Part shown: positions 60,770 to 64,000 of the stretch, piece by piece | How the letters are laid out: each line of letters opens with the position of its first letter | Position numbering within the stretch: position 1 is the first letter of the stretch | NCBI GenBank assembly: GCA_038236865.1 | Contig: JBBRZI010000004.1 | Location: 1-64,000, forward strand | Origin: UBA4729 sp038236865 | GTDB taxonomy: Bacteria; Patescibacteriota; Saccharimonadia; Saccharimonadales; UBA4665 | Reading direction: 5' to 3' | DNA: 64,000 nucleotides | The notes under the pieces: model-generated | The model's database searches: none | What the model was told of the DNA's origin: nothing | Seen by the model: only the letters and a program-made list of their open reading frames with translations | Program-made: the position numbers and the translations under genes

Positions 60770-61107
60770 TGATAAGAATCAAACGAGTCTATGAAGCTCC
60801 CAACAAGCAAGATGGAAAAAGAATCCTGATTGACAGGTTGTGGCCTCGTGGCCTGACAAAAGAAAAAGCAAAAGTTGATGCGTGGCTGAAAGACATTGCA
60901 CCGAGCACAGAACTCCGTAAATGGTTCAACCATGACTCGCAGAAATGGCCGGAATTTCAAAAACGCTACTGTAAAGAACTGGATGACAACACGTCTGTTG
61001 ATGAACTTCGCAACCAACTTTCCAAAGGTCCTGCAACTCTGATATATGGGGCTAAAGACACAGAACACAATGACGCAGTGGTACTAAAAAACTACCTCGA
61101 AAAGTGA
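60769..61107 (+). CDS. DUF488 family protein (YeaO-like)
   Basis: 112 residues. RILIDRLWPRGLTKEKAKVDAWLKDIAPS is the DUF488 N-terminal signature; YGAKDTEHNDAVVLKNYL closes it. Function unknown in the family. Start overlaps the SDR stop (TGATG); it precedes the glycosylase by six bases. Confidence 0.9.
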   Translation: MIRIKRVYEAPNKQDGKRILIDRLWPRGLTKEKAKVDAWLKDIAPSTELRKWFNHDSQKWPEFQKRYCKELDDNTSVDELRNQLSKGPATLIYGAKDTEHNDAVVLKNYLEK

Positions 61108-61113
61108 CCGCTT

Positions 61114-62037
61114 GTGAATCGTGTCTACTTCAATATTCAGGTTGTTCCACCATTCCGATTAGACCTGACAACTTGGGTGCTACAAAGGCGGAAAAAGAAC
61201 ATCCTAGACCAATGGGACGGACAATCATATAGACGAGTCCTCATTCTCCAGGATTTGCCTATCAAAATAACAGTCAGCCAACGAGGTTCGGCCGATGATT
61301 CATATTTACTAGTCGTTTTGCAATGCCAGCAGACTATAACACCGCAAATCCAAGCCGAAGCAAAGACGGCAATTCAGAAGTTGCTTGGAACAACTATCAA
61401 TCTGGAACCTTTTTATATTCTGGCTAATCGAAAACCTCTCATCATGCCTGTAGTACAGCAATTTTTAGGCGTTAAACCGCCGCGCTACCCAAGTATTTTT
61501 GAAGCCTTAATAAATGCAATCGCCTGTCAGCAGGTATCCCTCGATGCCGGTATTGCCGTGCTGAACCGGTTGTGCGAGGCTTTTGGGGCAAAGTTTGTCG
61601 ATGACAGTAACCTTATATATGCATTTCCCCGGCCTGAAGATTTGATTGATACGTCTGAAGATGAACTTAATAAAATCGGTTTTAGTTATCAAAAAGCTCG
61701 ATCAGTAAAAGAGCTAGCCTATGCCACATTAAGTGGTGAGCTTAATCAAGCAGCATTGGAAAGGGCCAGCGATGGTGAAGCAATTGCTAGGTTACAGAAA
61801 ATACGCGGCATCGGGCGATGGTCAGCAGAGTACGCGCTTCTTAGGGGTCTTGGCAGGCTAAATATTTTCCCAGATGACGATATAGGCGGCCAAAATAATC
61901 TGATGCAACTTTTAAATCTTAGTACAAGGCCTAACTACGAGGATATTAATAAGCTCACAGCTTCCTGGCATCCATACGGAGGATTTATATACTTCCATTT
62001 ACTTTTACATAAACTTGCTGCTAAAGGGATCTTATAA
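61114..62037 (+). CDS. AlkA-like HhH-GPD DNA glycosylase
   Basis: 307 residues from a GTG. The helix-hairpin-helix IRGIGRWSAEYALLRGLG (230-247) and the catalytic Asp in FPDDDIGG (D254-D256, probably D256) identify a 3-methyladenine glycosylase II relative that removes alkylated bases. An N-terminal beta domain (about 1-110) matches the AlkA layout. Last gene of the ArsR-headed operon; adds alkylation repair to a redox set. Confidence 0.88.
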   Translation: MNRVYFNIQVVPPFRLDLTTWVLQRRKKNILDQWDGQSYRRVLILQDLPIKITVSQRGSADDSYLLVVLQCQQTITPQIQAEAKTAIQKLLGTTINLEPFYILANRKPLIMPVVQQFLGVKPPRYPSIFEALINAIACQQVSLDAGIAVLNRLCEAFGAKFVDDSNLIYAFPRPEDLIDTSEDELNKIGFSYQKARSVKELAYATLSGELNQAALERASDGEAIARLQKIRGIGRWSAEYALLRGLGRLNIFPDDDIGGQNNLMQLLNLSTRPNYEDINKLTASWHPYGGFIYFHLLLHKLAAKGIL

Positions 62038-62061
62038 GTTCGCCCGGTAAAGGTTTAGGAG

Positions 62062-62580
62062 TTATCTTACTCCGGTACCTATCCTGATAATTTCTGCCGT
62101 AAGTTCGTCTATGGGGATTTCGTCTAGGTTAATCCCTTTATTATTGGCTATTATAAGGCCTTCTATAATTCGCTTAGCCTTGAATGCCTTATGACGTGAC
62201 AAGTAGGTAATTACGATGGGCTGATCTACATACCGCGCTTTAAGAGTCAGTGAACCGAAAAACGGGCCTGCATTTAGTCTCACGCTAAGTACTTCATTCA
62301 ACCCAATACTTGTAATATTGTCTGCTAACAGAAAAAGCCGCTTGATAACCGTTATCTTGGCTCTATCAATAAGTAGTTCATATCTCTCCGGATTAAAGCG
62401 AAAAATGGTTGTGGTACAGAAAATCACCTCTTCAGATCGACCCACAAGTTTCTCCAGTTTTTGGGCATTGTCTATATTGGACACAATTCTAGTTCTCGAA
62501 GGAGTTTTACCCGACACTCTTTTTAAACTAATGTCGCCTAACGATTGAATTTCAGCTTTTCTTTGTGAATTATCGGCCAT
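62062..62580 (-). CDS. PH-like domain protein, function unknown
   Basis: 172 residues from the ATG at 62580 (MADNSQRKAE), with TATAAT seven bases before it; a TTG two codons earlier is rejected. The middle (about 50-140, EEVIFCTTTIFRFNPERYELLID...) alternates short strands and ends in a helix, like bacterial PH domains, but without the membrane helices those often have. No family certain. Confidence 0.55.
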   Translation of the reverse strand: MADNSQRKAEIQSLGDISLKRVSGKTPSRTRIVSNIDNAQKLEKLVGRSEEVIFCTTTIFRFNPERYELLIDRAKITVIKRLFLLADNITSIGLNEVLSVRLNAGPFFGSLTLKARYVDQPIVITYLSRHKAFKAKRIIEGLIIANNKGINLDEIPIDELTAEIIRIGTGVR

Positions 62581-62593
62581 AATCAATATTATA
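62581..62593 (-). promoter_or_regulatory. Near-leaderless promoter of the PH-like gene
   Basis: TATAAT (62588-62593), seven bases ATTGATT, ATG at 62580. It overlaps the end of the recombinase remnant. Confidence 0.5.
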
Positions 62594-63032
62594 CAGTTGG
62601 TCGGATCAGCTGCTTGTCATGAAGCTGGAGTTTGAGCTGCAGACCCTTATAGAACTCGGCTTTTTGCTTTTCGTTACCATTGTTGAGCAGGTAGTTTGCA
62701 TAGGAGTGTAATAACTCTGTTTGCGTCCGAATATCCTCACTGGCACCATTCATGGCTAGAGCCTTGGTCATGTCCTGGTATTCTTTGAGGTTATAGCGCA
62801 GTTTCTCACTGACATGTACTTCATCAATCGCCAGGCTTGAGATAATCCCCAATAACTGTTCTTCCAGGGCTTGCTGCTTGATATATGGCTCTTTGTAGCT
62901 GTACTCTATCTGCCTCGTGCAGTGATAGTACACATGCCGGTTGTGACCACCATCTACTCGCTTCTTGAAGAAAAGTTGATTGGAAAAAGTATGCATGGAA
63001 CTGGCAAAAACCTGAAATTCAACATCTATTAG
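62589..63032 (-). pseudogene. Serine recombinase C-terminal remnant
   Basis: The open frame reads from 63032 (no start; first ATG at 62996). HNRHVYYHCTRQIEYSYKEPYIKQQALEEQLLGIISSL resembles the recombinase zinc-ribbon and following coiled coil, but only one of the zinc Cys remains. The catalytic resolvase domain and most of the recombinase domain are missing, so it cannot work. Its 5' end meets the broken kinase-like gene head to head. Confidence 0.7.
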
Positions 63033-63316
63033 CTAGTGATGAGATTGTATTTTTGGGAGCTGTTGTTTCAAATCAGGTGGATTTTTATTCTCTGTTCGAC
63101 AAAATCTTTGTGTTGAGCGTGGACAGAGCTACATTACGTCAAAGGCTAGAGACACATGAGCACGCATCACATCATTTGCCTGGAGAAATCGAACGTATAC
63201 TCACTAACCACGAAACTAAGCAGAAATTGTTAATCAGTGAAGGTACGGAGCCAATCAGTGGCGACCATTCGCCTAGTGAAATTGTTGGTGAGATACTAAA
63301 GAAGACTGGGCTATAA
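62969..63316 (+). pseudogene. Nucleotide kinase-like fragment lacking its P-loop
   Basis: Open from 62969 without a start; the longest start-bounded frame begins at a TTG at 63053. FLGAVVSNQ..FYSLFDKIFVLSVDRATLRQRLETH resembles the second half of P-loop kinases of the shikimate/adenylate kinase-like group, with the lid Arg pattern. The Walker A half is gone. It ends with SPSEIVGEILKKTGL. Probably truncated in the same event as the recombinase. Confidence 0.6.
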
Positions 63317-63460
63317 AGTTCGAATAGCGCTTACTAGCCCCAGCCCGATAGATTTCCAACGAATCTACCCAACCTCTCAACTGCTGCTAATTCGATTTCC
63401 CCTTCAGCCCTATTACCCATATAGCCAAACCTATGTCATTAATTGTACGGCTGAGGTGTG

Positions 63461-63961
63461 CTATTTATTTACACGCGAACGAACTATTCGTTCTTGAACT
63501 TCGTCTGATAACAGAGAGGCATCATGTATGCGTAAAGGCAAGTTATCTTCTCCGACCAACGATCGAAACATACCGAGTGTCCGCCTCATAATTCGATGCG
63601 CCAACAGTATAAAAAACACCGCCAGAGGTATCTCAATAAGTAGTGCTGTGGAGATTGTGATCAATTCATCCCGTGTCCCGAGTGACATAATCACGTCAAA
63701 CCAGGCATCGCACACGAGCAAGGTTGCGGCGACGATTGCGGCAGCAACGAGCACCTGCTTTTGAAAGTAAGCCGCCCAGGACGCAAAACTTATCACAGCT
63801 ATTAACGCGACGTCAAAACCGACCCACGCGATGCTCCAGTAATGCGCCCTGAAGTTATCCGGCAAGGTAAATGCCAGATACACCGTCCAAGGCACAAGAG
63901 CTACCACGCCAAAAAAGAGTGCCAAAGGTAATCGCTTGCTTCTTGTGCTTATCTTAGTCAT
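63461..63961 (-). CDS. Four-helix membrane protein, function unknown
   Basis: 166 residues, four membrane helices (about 11-31, 43-64, 70-90, 100-125), then a cytoplasmic tail (LGMFRSLVGEDNLPLRIHDASLLSDEVQERIV). No family recognised with confidence; similar small proteins occur in Actinobacteria. The start ATG overlaps a TGA of an upstream frame by four bases (ATGA). Confidence 0.6.
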   Translation of the reverse strand: MTKISTRSKRLPLALFFGVVALVPWTVYLAFTLPDNFRAHYWSIAWVGFDVALIAVISFASWAAYFQKQVLVAAAIVAATLLVCDAWFDVIMSLGTRDELITISTALLIEIPLAVFFILLAHRIMRRTLGMFRSLVGEDNLPLRIHDASLLSDEVQERIVRSRVNK

Positions 63962-64000
63962 AGACAGATGCTAAGGCTGAAACGATAAACCATGGCTGCT
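63958..64000 (-). CDS. Possible C-terminus of a gene beyond the window
   Basis: A minus-strand frame enters from the right edge and ends in TGA overlapping the next ATG (ATGA), the coupling style common in this genome. Only about 13 codons are visible; it may be chance. Confidence 0.25.
   Translation of the reverse strand, partial: AAMVYRFSLSICL

Noticed and set aside
56735..63316. tRNA-Gln as an integration site for an element ending near 63 kb
   Set aside because: I looked for a second copy of the tRNA 3' end (TTCGAATCCCTCATCCCC) near the right part and saw none; the recombinase remnant is a serine type, which seldom uses tRNAs.
1..64000. Alternative genetic code with TGA as glycine
   Set aside because: TGA ends many genes at proper family lengths (ATGA overlaps in gat, rpiB and transketolase operons).
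1..64000. CRISPR array, cas genes, toxin-antitoxin or prophage
   Set aside because: No regularly spaced repeats and no such proteins recognised in any frame read.

Overview
The window reads as chromosomal DNA of a streamlined bacterium of the Candidate Phyla Radiation, most likely a Candidatus Saccharibacteria (TM7) relative. This is inferred from remembered gene content and protein style; no search was run. Genes are packed tightly, with many 4-base ATGA overlaps. TGA is used as a stop, which excludes the recoded Gracilibacteria/Absconditabacteria. Housekeeping genes are single-copy.

Layout. 1-6 kb: a truncated secreted protein, a CAP-domain membrane protein and dnaE. 6-16.5 kb: a YtxH protein with a small membrane partner, galU, the gatC-gatA-X-gatB operon, uvrB, a SLOG-fold protein and an orphan 415-residue protein. 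16.6-23.2 kb: a nine-gene carbon operon (gap, X, rpiB, rpe, transketolase N half, X, transketolase C half, class II aldolase, PfkB kinase), where each X is a two-helix membrane protein. 23-30.7 kb: Nudix enzymes, ppa, a GDPD phosphodiesterase, a flavin reductase, trxB, a glutaredoxin, an FKBP isomerase and an ABC exporter. 30.7-36.1 kb: pheS-X-pheT followed by a TIM44-like protein. 36-46.9 kb: YajQ, a GH63-like glycosidase, a patatin, RmuC, a divergent ZIP/Fur-Zur pair, an alpha/beta hydrolase, DUF475, CNNM, TIGR03086 and DUF2130 proteins. 47-56.5 kb: mscS, typA, rarA, a pilin-like/secreted pair, and a homocysteine methyltransferase-metK operon behind a SAM riboswitch. 56.7-64 kb: tRNA-Gln, then visibly more AT-rich accessory DNA with SemiSWEET, a Rnk/Gre-like protein, an ArsR-headed six-gene operon (flavin reductase, GNAT, SDR, DUF488, AlkA-like glycosylase), and broken pieces of a serine recombinase and a nucleotide kinase-like protein.

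Three patterns stand out. First, the operons of multi-subunit or sequential enzymes repeatedly carry a small uncharacterised protein, usually a membrane protein, between subunit genes and joined by start/stop overlaps (gatA-X-gatB, pheS-X-pheT, tktN-X-tktC, gap-X-rpiB). Second, at least nine transcription units have a -10 hexamer exactly six bases before the start codon, so their mRNAs should be leaderless; genes inside operons use Shine-Dalgarno sites or stop/start overlaps. Third, regulation is visible in the DNA: a SAM-I-type riboswitch whose downstream hairpin covers the ribosome-binding site, an inverted repeat shared by zip and fur, and a palindrome over the arsR promoter.

Gene starts were moved from the longest frame where a -10 hexamer, Shine-Dalgarno site or family N-terminus supported it. 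Membrane segments and residue numbers were counted by eye.
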